From the NCBI RefSeq assembly GCF_017916455.1, contig NZ_JAFMSY010000001.1, positions 851,977-915,976 of the forward strand: DNA of 64,000 nucleotides. The letters are read 5' to 3'. Below the pieces are notes generated by a model, which did not search any database, was not told where the DNA came from, and saw only the letters and a list, made by a program, of their open reading frames with translations. Positions 9,274 to 18,291 of the stretch are shown piece by piece; positions within the stretch are counted from its first letter, which is position 1, and the number at the start of each line of letters is the position of its first letter. Both the position numbers and the translations under genes were made by a program. This DNA is from Nocardioides xinjiangensis. GTDB lineage: Bacteria > Actinomycetota > Actinomycetes > Propionibacteriales > Nocardioidaceae.

Positions 9274-10086
9274 TCAGGCGCCGTAGAGGGCGACAGCGCC
9301 CTGGCGGTCGGTCGCGGTCATGCTGAGGTTGTTCGAGGTGCCGTTGCACTGCGGGTAGTGCATGATCGAGGACGAGTCGTAGGGCGTCAGCGGGCGCCAG
9401 TTGTTGTCCTCGAAGCAGGTGCCGGCCTCCGGCCGGGTGTGCTCGTGGCGGAACCCCAGGGTGTGGCCGAGCTCGTGCCCGATGATGTTCGTGGGGGTCC
9501 AGGAGCCGGAGGTCCAGATCGAGTCGTCGATCAGCACGTTGCGCGAGCGCTTCGGCGAGCTCGGGAAGAACGCGCGGGCGATGTACTGCGAGGTCTGCAC
9601 CGGCTCGACGGAGAACAGCACGTTGTTGTTGCGCGTGGTGCAGCTGGCGTCCTGCGAGGGGACGTGCACGAAGTTGATCCGCGAGGACGCCGCCTCCCAT
9701 AGGCCGGCGCCGCCGTTCATCGCCGCGACGATGTCGGCGTGGCGGGAGCCGAACTTGGTGCTCACGCAGTAGGTCAGGTTGCCCACCTGCGAGGCCGACC
9801 ACTTGTCGTCGACGCCGCCGACGGTGTTGACGACGAGGCCGTTCTCCATGGCCTCCTCGGCCCCGTGGACCATCCGGTCGTAGTAGGCGCGGAGGTCGCC
9901 GGCGTTCGAGATCGGCTCGTCGCCGTTGACGATGTACTGCTTGTCCTGGTCCTTGTAGGTGGAGGCGTGGAACTCCGTGAACGTCGGGATCTCCGAGTCC
10001 GTGGCGGCCAGTGCCGGTGGGGCGAGGGCCGCGCCGAGGAGTGCCGTTGCGCCGAGGGCGATCGCCCCGAGTCGACTGCGCTGCAT
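9274..10086 (-). CDS. Secreted metzincin zinc metalloprotease (astacin-like), paralogue 2
   Basis: This 270-residue exported protein is clearly homologous to the protease at 6178-7005. A signal peptide ends at ALAA. The shared N-terminal block reads PTFTEFHASTYKDQDKQYIV. The zinc site is HELGHTLGFRHEH and the Met-turn is SIMHYPQCNG. ATG 10086 is chosen because it starts directly with the signal peptide; an in-frame ATG at 10122 would add non-signal residues. Together the paralogues bracket the bPH2 operon in the same orientation. Confidence 0.85.
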   Translation of the reverse strand: MQRSRLGAIALGATALLGAALAPPALAATDSEIPTFTEFHASTYKDQDKQYIVNGDEPISNAGDLRAYYDRMVHGAEEAMENGLVVNTVGGVDDKWSASQVGNLTYCVSTKFGSRHADIVAAMNGGAGLWEAASSRINFVHVPSQDASCTTRNNNVLFSVEPVQTSQYIARAFFPSSPKRSRNVLIDDSIWTSGSWTPTNIIGHELGHTLGFRHEHTRPEAGTCFEDNNWRPLTPYDSSSIMHYPQCNGTSNNLSMTATDRQGAVALYGA

Positions 10087-10219
10087 GCTGGTTCTTCTCT
10101 CGTGAAGGGGGACTGGACACACGTCGTCCCGGAGAGCCCAGCATCAGCAGCACGAGTTCCCGAGACAGGTGCGTGCCGACGAACCTCCCCCGCGGACCCG
10201 CGTCCTGTAAAGCCCTCCT

Positions 10220-10225
10220 TAGGGT
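10220..10225 (+). promoter_or_regulatory. -10 box of xthA (leaderless)
   Basis: TAGGGT ends 6 nt before the GTG at 10232. The GGAG in between is too close to the start to be a normal ribosome binding site. Confidence 0.6.
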
Positions 10226-10231
10226 GGAGTC

Positions 10232-11011
10232 GTGCGCATCGCGACCTGGAACGTCAACTCCCTCCGCTCCCGCATCGACCGCGTCGAGGCCTTCGTGCAG
10301 CGCCACGACATCGACGTCCTCGCCCTCCAGGAGACCAAGGCGCGCGAGGACCAGCTGCCGCTGATGGGACTGCAGGCGCTCGGCTACGACGTCGCCGTCG
10401 CGGGCCTCAACCAGTGGAACGGCGTGGCGCTGGTGTCACGGGTCGGGCTCGACGACGTCGAGGTCGGCTTCGCCGGCATGCCGTCGTACGGCGAGCCGGC
10501 CGCGGCGGAGTCCCGGGCGATCGGCGCCACCTGCGGCGGGGTGCGGATCTGGTCGCTCTACGTGCCCAACGGGCGCAAGCCCGACGACCCGCACTACCTC
10601 TACAAGCTCGACTGGCTGGCCCGGCTGCGCGCCACCGCGAGCGGCTGGCTCGACGAGCAGACCGCCCTGGTCGGCGACTGGAACATCTGCCCCACCGACG
10701 ACGACGTGTTCGACCCGAAGCAGTTCGTGAGGTCCACCCACGTCACGCCGCGCGAGCGGGCGGCCTTCCAGGGCTTCCTCGACGACGGGTACGCCGAGGT
10801 GACCCGCCCGCACGCACCGGGCTACACCTACTGGGACTACTACCGCCAGCGGTTCGAGCGCGACCGTGGCCTGAAGATCGACTTCGTGCTGGCGTCGCCG
10901 GCCCTGGCCTCGCGGGTCACCGGCGCGTTCGTCGACCGCGACGAGCGCGACCCGGCCCAGGGCACCGGCGCGCCGTCGGACCACGCGCCGGTGGTCGTCG
11001 ACCTGGCGTGA
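10232..11011 (+). CDS. xthA: Exodeoxyribonuclease III family AP endonuclease
   Basis: This 259-residue enzyme of the ExoIII branch of the exonuclease-endonuclease-phosphatase superfamily cleaves at abasic sites and removes blocked 3' ends in base-excision repair. Family motifs appear in order: TWNVNSLRSR, LQETK (metal ligand Glu), YVPNGR, GDWNICP, KIDFVLAS and the C-terminal SDHAPVVV with the catalytic Asp-His pair. Length is typical. It is convergent with the MFS gene. Confidence 0.95.
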   Translation: MRIATWNVNSLRSRIDRVEAFVQRHDIDVLALQETKAREDQLPLMGLQALGYDVAVAGLNQWNGVALVSRVGLDDVEVGFAGMPSYGEPAAAESRAIGATCGGVRIWSLYVPNGRKPDDPHYLYKLDWLARLRATASGWLDEQTALVGDWNICPTDDDVFDPKQFVRSTHVTPRERAAFQGFLDDGYAEVTRPHAPGYTYWDYYRQRFERDRGLKIDFVLASPALASRVTGAFVDRDERDPAQGTGAPSDHAPVVVDLA

Positions 11012-11018
11012 CGACCGC

Positions 11019-12356
11019 TCACATCACCCCGGCCGGCGGCGCCGCCGAGGCCTGCGGCGTGCGGCGGATGGCGTACGACAGCAGCGCGGCGACCGCGCAC
11101 AGCCCGGCCGCGGCGTAGAAGGCGGGGTCGTAGCCGCCGGTGACGTCGCGGACGACCCCGGCCCCGGTGGCGGCCAGCGCGGCGCCGACCTGGTGGCTGG
11201 CGAACACCCAGCCGAAGACGATGGGGCCGGTGGCCGCCCCGAACCGGTCCCGGCACAGGGCGACGGTCGGCGGCACCGTCGCCACCCAGTCGAGGCCGTA
11301 GACGACGATGAAGACCCACATGCTCGGCTCGACGTGCGGCGACATCAGCGCCGGCAGCGTCAGCAGTCCCACGCCGCGCAGGGCGTAGTAGCCGACCAGC
11401 AGCAGCCTCGGGTCGTACTTGTCGGTCAGCCAGCCGGACGCGACGGTCCCGACCACGTCGAAGACGCCGACGACGGCGAGCAGGCCGGCGGCCGTGGTGG
11501 CGGGCATGCCGTGGTCGTGCGCGGCGGGGACGAAGTGGGTGGCGATGAGGCCGTTGGTGGTCATGCCGCAGATCGCGAAGCCGCCGGCGAGCAGCCAGAA
11601 CGTCCGGCTGCGGGCCGCGTCGCGCAGCACAGCGAGCGCCCGGCCGGCGCTCGAGCCGACCTGCTGGTGCGGCGGCGGGCCCGGGTCGGCGTCGGTGGCG
11701 CCGAAGGCCCGGAGCCCCATGTCGGCCGGGTGGTTGCGCAGGAGCAGCAGGACGAGGGGCACGACCGCCAGCGCCGCCGCGGCCGCGAGCACCGCGGCGG
11801 TGCGCCAGCCGTGGTGCGTGGCGAGCCAGGCCACGATCGGCAGGAAGACCAGCTGCCCGGTGGCGTTGCCGGCGGTGAGGATGCCGCTGACCAGCCCCCG
11901 GCGGGCGACGAACCAGCGGCTGGTGATGGTGGCGACGAACGCCATCGACATGGAGCCGGTGCCGATGCCGACGAGCAGCCCCCAGCACACGACCAGCTGC
12001 CAGGGCTCGGACATGAAGACGGTCAGGCCGCTGCCCACGGCGACCATCACCAGCGCGAACGTCACCACCGGGCGGACCCCGAAGCGGTCCATCAGGGCGG
12101 CGGCGAACGGCGAGATCAGGCCGAAGAGCATGAGGTTGAGCGAGACCGCCGAGCCGATCAGGCCGTGCGACCAGCCGAACTCCTCGTGCAACGGCTCGAT
12201 GAGCACGCCCGGCACGGACCGGAAGGCGGCCGCCCCCACCAGGGTGACGAAGGCGACCGCCGCGACGACCCACGCCCAGTGCAGCCGGGCGGCCCCGGCA
12301 GAGGGGTCGGGGGTCGCCGCGGGTGGGGTCGGTGAGGGCGGGGTCGACGTCGTCAC
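11019..12356 (-). CDS. MFS transporter (oxalate/formate antiporter-like branch)
   Basis: This 445-residue protein has twelve predicted membrane helices. A Pro/Thr-rich cytosolic N-terminus precedes WAWVVAAVAFVTLVGAAAF, with an MFS loop motif ALMDRFGVRPVV after helix 2 and a related WLTDKYDPRLLL between helices 8 and 9. HEEFGWSHGLIGSAVSLN is typical of monocarboxylate or OFA-type MFS members. The start is GTG 12356. It is divergent from a GlxA-like regulator with an inverted repeat between them, so co-regulation is likely. Substrate unknown. Confidence 0.85.
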   Translation of the reverse strand: MTTSTPPSPTPPAATPDPSAGAARLHWAWVVAAVAFVTLVGAAAFRSVPGVLIEPLHEEFGWSHGLIGSAVSLNLMLFGLISPFAAALMDRFGVRPVVTFALVMVAVGSGLTVFMSEPWQLVVCWGLLVGIGTGSMSMAFVATITSRWFVARRGLVSGILTAGNATGQLVFLPIVAWLATHHGWRTAAVLAAAAALAVVPLVLLLLRNHPADMGLRAFGATDADPGPPPHQQVGSSAGRALAVLRDAARSRTFWLLAGGFAICGMTTNGLIATHFVPAAHDHGMPATTAAGLLAVVGVFDVVGTVASGWLTDKYDPRLLLVGYYALRGVGLLTLPALMSPHVEPSMWVFIVVYGLDWVATVPPTVALCRDRFGAATGPIVFGWVFASHQVGAALAATGAGVVRDVTGGYDPAFYAAAGLCAVAALLSYAIRRTPQASAAPPAGVM

Positions 12357-12394
12357 GAACTGGATTGTGGCCCCGGTCGCCGGACGCCGACGAG

Positions 12395-12408
12395 TGGCAC
12401 GAACGCCA
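12395..12408. promoter_or_regulatory. Inverted repeat between MFS and GlxA-like genes
   Basis: TGGC and GCCA are separated by 6 nt and lie just upstream of the AAGGAT box of the regulator gene. The place fits an autoregulatory AraC-type operator that could also reach the MFS promoter. The arms are short. Confidence 0.4.
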
Positions 12409-12428
12409 ACATGTGCAAGGATCCGGCC

Positions 12429-13424
12429 ATGGCACCGTCCCCCACCCCCCACCGCGTCGTCGTGCTGGCGATCCCGCCGGTGATCGGCTACGACCTCACC
12501 ATCCCGCCGCAGGTGCTCGGGGAGGCGTGCGACCCGGACGGGCACCCCCTCTACGACGTCCAGGTGGTGTCCGTCGACGACGCGCCGGTGGCCACGAGCA
12601 AGGGGTACGCCATCGCCCCCTCCGCCGGCGTCGGCGCCCTGGCGAGCGCGCAAACCGTGGTGGTCCCGGGCACGCAGGTCGCCGGACCGCGCCGCGACGG
12701 CTCGCTGCCCGACGACCTGCGCGCCGCGCTCGCGACGGTGCCCGCCGACGCGCGCTGGGTGTCGATCTGCACCGGCGCCTTCGTGCTGGCCGCGGCGGGC
12801 ATCCTCGACGGCCACCGCGCCACGACCCACTGGAAGTACGCCGCCGACTTCCGCCGCCTCCACCCCGACGTCGCGCTGCACGAGGACGTCCTGTTCACCG
12901 ACGACGGCCGGGTGCTGACGTCCGCCGGGCTCAGCGCCGGCATCGACCTGTGCCTGCACCTCGTGCGCACCGACCACGGCACCGCGGTGGCCAACGCCGT
13001 CGCCCGGCACATGGTGGTGCCGCCGTGGCGCGACGGCGGGCAGGCACAGTTCATCGAGCGTCACGTGCCCGACCGTGCCGACGAGGCGACCGGCGACGTG
13101 CGCGCCTGGGCGCAGGCCCACCTCGACGAGCGGCTCGACGTCGCCGCGCTGGCGCACCGGGCGTCGATGAGCGTGCGCACCTTCACCCGCCGGTTCCGCG
13201 AGGAGACCGGCCAGTCGCCGGGTGCCTGGGTCACCCAGATGCGGGTCCGCCACGCCCAGCACCTGCTGGAGGCGACCGACCTGCCCGTGGAGGAGGTCGC
13301 CGCGCGCGCGGGGATGGGGACCGCCGCGTCGCTGCGCCAGCACCTCCGGGCGTCCGTCGGCGTCTCGCCGTCGGCGTACCGGCGCACGTTCCGGGGCACG
13401 TCCGCCGAGCTCGTCGACGCCTGA
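12429..13424 (+). CDS. GlxA-family AraC-type transcriptional regulator (DJ-1/PfpI + HTH_18)
   Basis: This 331-residue protein has an N-terminal DJ-1/PfpI-like amidotransferase fold (about 8-185). The nucleophile-elbow region VSICTGAFVLAAAGILDG retains a Cys, although regulators of this type are usually not enzymes. A C-terminal pair of AraC helix-turn-helices spans about 225-320 (LDVAALAHRASMSVRTFTRR, VEEVAARAGMGTAASLRQH). AAGGAT lies 6 nt before ATG 12429 and can be read either as a -10 box or as a ribosome site; both favour this ATG over the one at 12411. It probably regulates the divergent MFS gene. Confidence 0.88.
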   Translation: MAPSPTPHRVVVLAIPPVIGYDLTIPPQVLGEACDPDGHPLYDVQVVSVDDAPVATSKGYAIAPSAGVGALASAQTVVVPGTQVAGPRRDGSLPDDLRAALATVPADARWVSICTGAFVLAAAGILDGHRATTHWKYAADFRRLHPDVALHEDVLFTDDGRVLTSAGLSAGIDLCLHLVRTDHGTAVANAVARHMVVPPWRDGGQAQFIERHVPDRADEATGDVRAWAQAHLDERLDVAALAHRASMSVRTFTRRFREETGQSPGAWVTQMRVRHAQHLLEATDLPVEEVAARAGMGTAASLRQHLRASVGVSPSAYRRTFRGTSAELVDA

Positions 13425-13452
13425 CGTCCCACCGGTTGTCGGTGCTCCGGCG

Positions 13453-13458
13453 CATGCT
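13453..13458 (+). promoter_or_regulatory. -10 box of rmuC (leaderless)
   Basis: CATGCT ends 6 nt before the ATG at 13465. The first base departs from TANNNT. Confidence 0.4.
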
Positions 13459-13464
13459 GGGGCC

Positions 13465-14622
13465 ATGGACACCTTGCCCCTCCTGCTCACCCTGGCGACC
13501 GTGCTGGCCGTCGGGCTGGCGCTCGGCGCGCTCATCGGCGTGCTGTGGTCGCGCGGGCGAGCCGCCGACGACCCGGCGATCGCCGCGCTCCAGCAGCGGG
13601 TCGCCGACCACGCGGTCGTGCAGGACGGCCTGGACCGCCTGCACGACCAGCTCAGCGACCTGGCGCACGACCGGGTCGCCTGGCAGGCCCAGCTCGCCCA
13701 GCAGGTCGCCGACATGCGGCGCTCCACGGAGACGCTGCGACGCGAGACGACCACGCTGGCGACCGCCCTGCGCAAGCCGCAGGTGCGCGGCCAGTGGGGC
13801 GAGCTGCACCTGCGGCGGACCGTCGAGCTCGCCGGGCTCGTGGACCACTGCGACTTCGCCGAACAGGTGCGGGTCGACGACGGCCGCCTGCGCCCCGACC
13901 TCGTGGTGTCGCTGGTCGGCGGGCGCACGATCGCGGTCGACGCCAAGGCCCCGCTGGCCGCCTTCCTCGACCTGACCGGCACCGACGACCCCGCCGAGCA
14001 CGAGCAGGCGCTGGCCCGGCTCGGCGAGCACGTGCGCAAGCACGTCGCCGACCTCGGCTCCCGCCGCTACTGGGAGGCGCTGGCCGGGACGCCGGAGTTC
14101 GTGGTGCTCTTCCTCCCCGGCGAGGCGATCCTGCAGGCGGCCCTGCAGGCGGTGCCCGACCTCGTCGAGCAGGCCGCCGCGCGCAACGTCGTCCTCGCGA
14201 CGCCGTCCACCCTCATCGCCCTGCTGCGCACGGTGGCCCAGGGGTGGCAGCACGAGGTGCTCAACGAGCAGGCCCAGGCGGTGCAGCGGCTCGGCCAGGA
14301 GCTGCACGCGCGGCTCGCCTCGATGGCCGGCCACCTCGACCGCGTGGGCCGCTCGCTCAACGCCAGCGTCGTGGCCTACAACCAGGCGATGGGCTCGCTC
14401 GAGGGTCGCGTGCTGGTGTCGGCGCGGCGCTTCACCGAGCTCGGGGTGACCACCGAGCACCTCGAGGCGCCGCGCCAGGTCGAGACGGTTCCCCGCTCGG
14501 CAGCCGCACCCGAGCTGGCCCTGCTCGGCGACGTCCCGGGCGCCTCGGGCGACCCGGCGCTCGACGCCCTGCTCGAGGAGCAGTCCCCGTCACCCCCGGC
14601 GCGCCGCGCCGAGGGCGCGTGA
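13465..14622 (+). CDS. rmuC: RmuC-family DNA recombination protein
   Basis: This 385-residue protein has an N-terminal membrane anchor (about 5-28), a coiled-coil region (about 38-105), and the RmuC core with a PD-(D/E)XK-like nuclease fold. Core features are RGQWGELHLRRTVELAGL, LRPDLVVSLVGGRTIAVDAKAPL and the AFLDLT..HVRKHVADL segment. VVLFLPGEAIL and LATPSTLIALLRTVAQGW follow. RmuC limits inversions and rearrangements at small inverted repeats in E. coli. The C-terminal tail is variable and Pro/Ala-rich. Confidence 0.93.
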   Translation: MDTLPLLLTLATVLAVGLALGALIGVLWSRGRAADDPAIAALQQRVADHAVVQDGLDRLHDQLSDLAHDRVAWQAQLAQQVADMRRSTETLRRETTTLATALRKPQVRGQWGELHLRRTVELAGLVDHCDFAEQVRVDDGRLRPDLVVSLVGGRTIAVDAKAPLAAFLDLTGTDDPAEHEQALARLGEHVRKHVADLGSRRYWEALAGTPEFVVLFLPGEAILQAALQAVPDLVEQAAARNVVLATPSTLIALLRTVAQGWQHEVLNEQAQAVQRLGQELHARLASMAGHLDRVGRSLNASVVAYNQAMGSLEGRVLVSARRFTELGVTTEHLEAPRQVETVPRSAAAPELALLGDVPGASGDPALDALLEEQSPSPPARRAEGA

Positions 14623-14631
14623 GGGCGGTCC

Positions 14632-14637
14632 TAGGTT
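14632..14637 (+). promoter_or_regulatory. -10 box of DUF6542-like gene (leaderless)
   Basis: TAGGTT ends 7 nt before GTG 14645, which supports that start over the in-frame TTG at 14636. Confidence 0.55.
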
Positions 14638-14644
14638 GGGTGCC

Positions 14645-15091
14645 GTGACACGGGCCGACGGGTTCTGGCGGGCGGGGCACGAGCCGGGCCGACAGGTCGC
14701 CGCGCTCGGCGTCGCGGTCACGCTCACCGCCGTGAGCATCGACGTCCTCCTCGTCGGCAGGCTCACGCTGTTCTTCGACCTCTGCTTCATGGTGCTGTGC
14801 CTGGGCCTGGCGGCACGGGTGCGGCGGCGCGACTTCTACCTGGTGGCGTTGCTGCCGCCCGTGCTGATGACGGCGGTCTTCGGCTTCGTCGCGATCGTCG
14901 CCCGCGACGCCGTCGCCGATCCGGCCGACAGCCTGCTGCAGGCCCTGGTCTCCGGCGTCGCCACCCACGGCGTGGCCCTCTTCATCGGCTACGCGCTCTG
15001 CCTGGGCTGGCTCGCGTGGCGACTGCACCGCGAGGGCGAGGCGGGTGTCGCCGCCGAGCTCGAGCGCGAGCTCGGTCAGCCCGCCCGCTGA
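14645..15091 (+). CDS. Small membrane protein, DUF6542-like
   Basis: This 148-residue protein contains four hydrophobic segments (about 17-35, 38-55, 65-85, 100-122), a basic loop RVRRRDF, and a charged C-terminal tail ending ELERELGQPAR. Size, topology and the position beside ispH and xseA match actinobacterial DUF6542 proteins, whose function is not known. It converges on the yciO gene, with only 9 nt between the stops. Confidence 0.6.
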   Translation: MTRADGFWRAGHEPGRQVAALGVAVTLTAVSIDVLLVGRLTLFFDLCFMVLCLGLAARVRRRDFYLVALLPPVLMTAVFGFVAIVARDAVADPADSLLQALVSGVATHGVALFIGYALCLGWLAWRLHREGEAGVAAELERELGQPAR

Positions 15092-15100
15092 CCCGGCCGC

Positions 15101-15724
15101 TCAGTCCTCGAAGCGGGAGACGTCGCCGGCCCCGCGGCGTACGACCACGGGCTCGGCGTCGGACCAGTCGATCACCGACGTGGGCTCGGCGGTCACCTCG
15201 CCCGACTCGACGACCACGTCGACGACGTGGTCGAGGTCCTCCTTGATCTCCCAGCCGTTGGTCCGCGCCTCGGTCTCGCCGGGCAGGATCAGCGTGCTGG
15301 TGAGGATCGGCTCGCCGAGCTGCTCGAGCAGGGCGCACACGAGCGCGTGGTCGGGGATGCGCACGCCGACGGTGCGCTTCTTCGGGTGCATCAGCCGCTT
15401 CGGCACCTCACCGGTGGCCGGAAGGATGAAGGTGTAGGGGCCCGGTGTCGCCGCCTTGATCGCCCGGAACGCCGAGTTGTCGACGTGGACGAACTGCCCG
15501 AGCTGGGCGAAGTCCTTGCACATCAGCGTGAAGTGGTGGCGGTCGTCGAGCTCGCGGATCCGCAGGATCCGGTCGCGGCCGTCCCGGTTGCCCAGCTGCG
15601 AGCCCAGGGCGTACCCCGAGTCGGTGGGGTAGGCGAGGAGCGCGTCGTCGCGCAGCGCCTCGACGACCTGGGTGACGAGCCGCGGCTGCGGGTTGTCGGG
15701 GTGGATGTCGACGTAGCGCGCCAC
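15101..15724 (-). CDS. yciO: YciO-like protein of the Sua5/YrdC/YciO family
   Basis: The 207-residue product opens VARYVDIHPDNPQPRLV, runs through LLAYPTDSGYALGSQLG and RIRELDDRHHFTLMCKDFAQL, and ends TSVIDWSDAEPVVVRRGAGD. This matches E. coli YciO over its full length more closely than the shorter YrdC/TsaC. YrdC makes threonylcarbamoyl-AMP for tRNA t6A; YciO shares the fold but its role is less clear, so a tRNA-modification function is an inference. The GTG at 15724 lies 5 nt after the ispH stop, so the two genes form an operon. Confidence 0.88.
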   Translation of the reverse strand: MARYVDIHPDNPQPRLVTQVVEALRDDALLAYPTDSGYALGSQLGNRDGRDRILRIRELDDRHHFTLMCKDFAQLGQFVHVDNSAFRAIKAATPGPYTFILPATGEVPKRLMHPKKRTVGVRIPDHALVCALLEQLGEPILTSTLILPGETEARTNGWEIKEDLDHVVDVVVESGEVTAEPTSVIDWSDAEPVVVRRGAGDVSRFED

Positions 15725-15729
15725 GACCG

Positions 15730-16725
15730 TCAGGCCCTCTGTGCCGCGCGGAGGTCGCGCCGCAGCTCGGGCGGCAGCGCGAAGATTAGGGACTCCTCGG
15801 CGGAGTGGACGGCACGGGCGTCGGGGAAGCCGCGCTCGGAGAGCCATGCCAGCACGCCCTCGACGAGGTCCTCGGGCACCGAGGCACCGGAGGTGACCGA
15901 GATGGTCTCGACGCCCTCCAGCCACGCCTCCTCGATCTCGGTGTGGTCGTCGACGAGGTACGACGCCTTCGCCCCGGACTCCAGCGCCACCTCGACCAGC
16001 CGCACGGAGTTCGAGGAGTTGCGCGAGCCCACCACGATGACGAGGTCGGCGGCGGCGGAGATCTCCTTGATCGCGAGCTGGCGGTTCTGGGTGGCGTAGC
16101 AGATGTCGTCGCTCGGCGGGTCGATCAGCAACGGGAACCGCTCGCGGATCGCGGCGACGGTCTCCAGGGTCTCGTCGACGCTCAGCGTGGTCTGCGACAG
16201 CCAGGCGACCCGCGCCGGGTCGCGCACGACGATGCGCTCGACGTCGGCGGGGCCCTCGACCAGCTGGATGTGGTCGGGCGCCTCGCCCGAGGTGCCCTCG
16301 ACCTCCTCGTGCCCGGCGTGGCCGATCAGGAGGATGTCGTAGTCGTCGGCCGCGAAGCGCTTGGCCTCGTGGTGGACCTTGGTGACCAGCGGGCAGGTCG
16401 CGTCGATGGTCTTGAGGCCGCGCTGGGCCGCCTGCGCGTGCACCGCCGGGGAGACGCCGTGCGCGGAGAACACCACCGTCTGGCCCTCGGGGACCTCGTC
16501 GAGCTCCTCGACGAACACCGCACCGCGGGCCTCGAGGTTGGCCACCACGTGCTTGTTGTGCACGATCTGCTTGCGGACGTAGACCGGCGAGCCATAGAGC
16601 TCGAGCGCCTTCTCGACGGTGATGACGGCCCGGTCCACGCCGGCGCAGTAGCCGCGGGGGGCCGCCAGCAGGACGTTCTTGGCGGTCTCGGGGTCGAGCA
16701 CCGGGGGCAGGCCGAGGTCTGTCAT
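15730..16725 (-). CDS. ispH: 4-hydroxy-3-methylbut-2-enyl diphosphate reductase
   Basis: This 331-residue [4Fe-4S] enzyme catalyses the last step of the MEP pathway, making IPP and DMAPP from HMBPP. The three cluster cysteines are in [11 protein letters not shown] (C27), DATCPLV and [11 protein letters not shown]. Other family segments are [21 protein letters not shown] and [15 protein letters not shown] 16725 is chosen because TAGACT lies 7 nt upstream; the longer reading frame has no family support. It is divergent from xseA and co-transcribed with yciO. Its product feeds the cis-prenyltransferase encoded at 51749-52528. Confidence 0.96.
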   Translation of the reverse strand: MTDLGLPPVLDPETAKNVLLAAPRGYCAGVDRAVITVEKALELYGSPVYVRKQIVHNKHVVANLEARGAVFVEELDEVPEGQTVVFSAHGVSPAVHAQAAQRGLKTIDATCPLVTKVHHEAKRFAADDYDILLIGHAGHEEVEGTSGEAPDHIQLVEGPADVERIVVRDPARVAWLSQTTLSVDETLETVAAIRERFPLLIDPPSDDICYATQNRQLAIKEISAAADLVIVVGSRNSSNSVRLVEVALESGAKASYLVDDHTEIEEAWLEGVETISVTSGASVPEDLVEGVLAWLSERGFPDARAVHSAEESLIFALPPELRRDLRAAQRA

Positions 16726-16732
16726 GGGCTCC

Positions 16733-16738
16733 AGTCTA
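16733..16738 (-). promoter_or_regulatory. -10 box of ispH (leaderless)
   Basis: TAGACT ends 7 nt before the ATG at 16725. Confidence 0.55.
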
Positions 16739-16784
16739 CGGGCCGGGCCCGGCCTCCCGGGGCGGCTGTGTCGCTCCTCTCCCC

Positions 16785-16790
16785 TATCCT
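16785..16790 (+). promoter_or_regulatory. -10 box of xseA (leaderless)
   Basis: TATCCT ends 6 nt before the GTG at 16797. Confidence 0.6.
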
Positions 16791-16796
16791 CGCGGC

Positions 16797-18065
16797 GTGC
16801 CCTCACTCCGCGACGCCACGGCCGAGTCGCCGGCTCCGGTGCGGGCCGTCGCCAACGCCGTGGCGCAGTGGATCGACAAGCTCGGCGGCGTCTGGGTCGA
16901 GGGCCAGATCGCCCAGGTCAACCGCCGTCCGGGGGTCAACACGGTCTTCATGACCCTGCGCGACACCGTCGCCGACATCTCCGTCACCCTGACCTGTGCG
17001 CGCTCGCTCGTCGACTCGATGAACCCGCCCCTCGTCGAGGGCGCGAGCGTCGTGGTGCACGCCCGCCCCAGCTTCTACGCCAACCGCGGCTCCTTCTCGC
17101 TCGCCGCCCGCGAGATCCGCATGATCGGCCTCGGCGAGCTGCTCGCCCGCCTCGAGCGCCGGCGCCAGCTGCTCGCCGCCGAGGGGCTGTTCGCCCCCGA
17201 GCTCAAGCGCGACCTGCCGTTCCTGCCCGGCCGCGTCGGACTGGTGACCGCGCCCAACAGCGCCGCGGAGCGCGACGTGCTCGACAACGCGCGTCGCCGC
17301 TGGCCGGCGGTGCAGTTCGAGGTGGCCTACGCCGCCATGCAGGGCACGCGCTCGGCCGCCGAGGTGATCGAGGCGCTCGACCGGCTCGAGCGCAACGCCG
17401 ACGTCGACGTCGTCGTGGTCGCGCGCGGCGGTGGCTCCATCGAGGACCTGCTGCCCTTCTCCGACGAGGCGCTGGTCCGGGCGGTGCACCGGATGCGCAC
17501 GCCCGTGGTGTCCGCGATCGGCCACGAGCCCGACCAGCCGCTGCTCGACCTCGTCGCCGACGTCCGTGCCTCCACCCCCACCGACGCCGCCAAGCTCGTG
17601 GTGCCCGACATGGCCGAGGAGCTCAACGGCGTGACGTGGGCTCGCGACCGGCTCCGCCAGGTGATCACCCAGCGGATCGCCCGGGAGCAGGAGTGGCTGG
17701 CCCAGGTCCGCTCGCGACCGGCGATGGCCGACCCGCGCAACCTGCTCGCCGTCCGGTCCGACGAGGTGGGCGACCTGCTCGCCCGCGCGCGGCGTACGCT
17801 CGCCCACCGCCTCGACCGCGCCGCCGACGACATCGGCCACCAGCGCGCCCGCGCGCAGGCGCTCTCGCCGCTCGCCACCCTGCGCCGCGGCTACGCCGTG
17901 CTCCAGGACGCCGACGGCCACGTCGTGACGTCGGTCGCCCAGGCCTCGCCCGGCGCGCCGGTCTCGGTGCGCGTCGCCGACGGCCGGATCCACGCGACCA
18001 CCGACCGCACCGAAGCAGCCACCCCCCTCGGGGTCGGCACCGACGAGGAGGACCCCGATGAGTGA
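16797..18065 (+). CDS. xseA: Exodeoxyribonuclease VII large subunit
   Basis: This 422-residue catalytic subunit degrades single-stranded DNA to oligonucleotides. An N-terminal OB fold (about 15-110, [20 protein letters not shown]) precedes the catalytic core with [40 protein letters not shown] and [19 protein letters not shown]. Predicted coiled coil and a charged tail complete the protein. It overlaps xseB by 8 nt, which should couple the two subunits. Confidence 0.96.
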   Translation: MPSLRDATAESPAPVRAVANAVAQWIDKLGGVWVEGQIAQVNRRPGVNTVFMTLRDTVADISVTLTCARSLVDSMNPPLVEGASVVVHARPSFYANRGSFSLAAREIRMIGLGELLARLERRRQLLAAEGLFAPELKRDLPFLPGRVGLVTAPNSAAERDVLDNARRRWPAVQFEVAYAAMQGTRSAAEVIEALDRLERNADVDVVVVARGGGSIEDLLPFSDEALVRAVHRMRTPVVSAIGHEPDQPLLDLVADVRASTPTDAAKLVVPDMAEELNGVTWARDRLRQVITQRIAREQEWLAQVRSRPAMADPRNLLAVRSDEVGDLLARARRTLAHRLDRAADDIGHQRARAQALSPLATLRRGYAVLQDADGHVVTSVAQASPGAPVSVRVADGRIHATTDRTEAATPLGVGTDEEDPDE

Positions 18066-18258
18066 CGCCCCCAGCTACGAAGAGGCTCGCGAGGAGCTCA
18101 TCGAGGTCGTCCGCACCCTCGAGGCCGGCGGCACGACCCTCGAGGAGTCGCTCACCCTCTGGGAGCGCGGCGAGGCGCTGGCGAAGCTGTGCCAGGAGTG
18201 GCTCGACGGCGCGCGCAAGCGGCTCGACGAGGCGATGGGTGCCGAGTCCGAGGACTGA
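18058..18258 (+). CDS. xseB: Exodeoxyribonuclease VII small subunit
   Basis: This 66-residue helical protein contains [20 protein letters not shown], then [19 protein letters not shown], which are the conserved helices of XseB. Several copies bind one large subunit. Its ATG lies within the end of xseA. The coding frame stops 34 nt before the hairpin repeat array. Confidence 0.95.
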   Translation: MSDAPSYEEAREELIEVVRTLEAGGTTLEESLTLWERGEALAKLCQEWLDGARKRLDEAMGAESED

Positions 18259-18291
18259 CCTCGACGCCGACCGCCCGGCCCCCCGTACGAA

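Noticed and set aside
10087..10122. Upstream ATG at 10122 as start of metzincin paralogue 2
   Set aside because: It would put 12 charged residues before a complete signal peptide; ATG 10086 fits export better.
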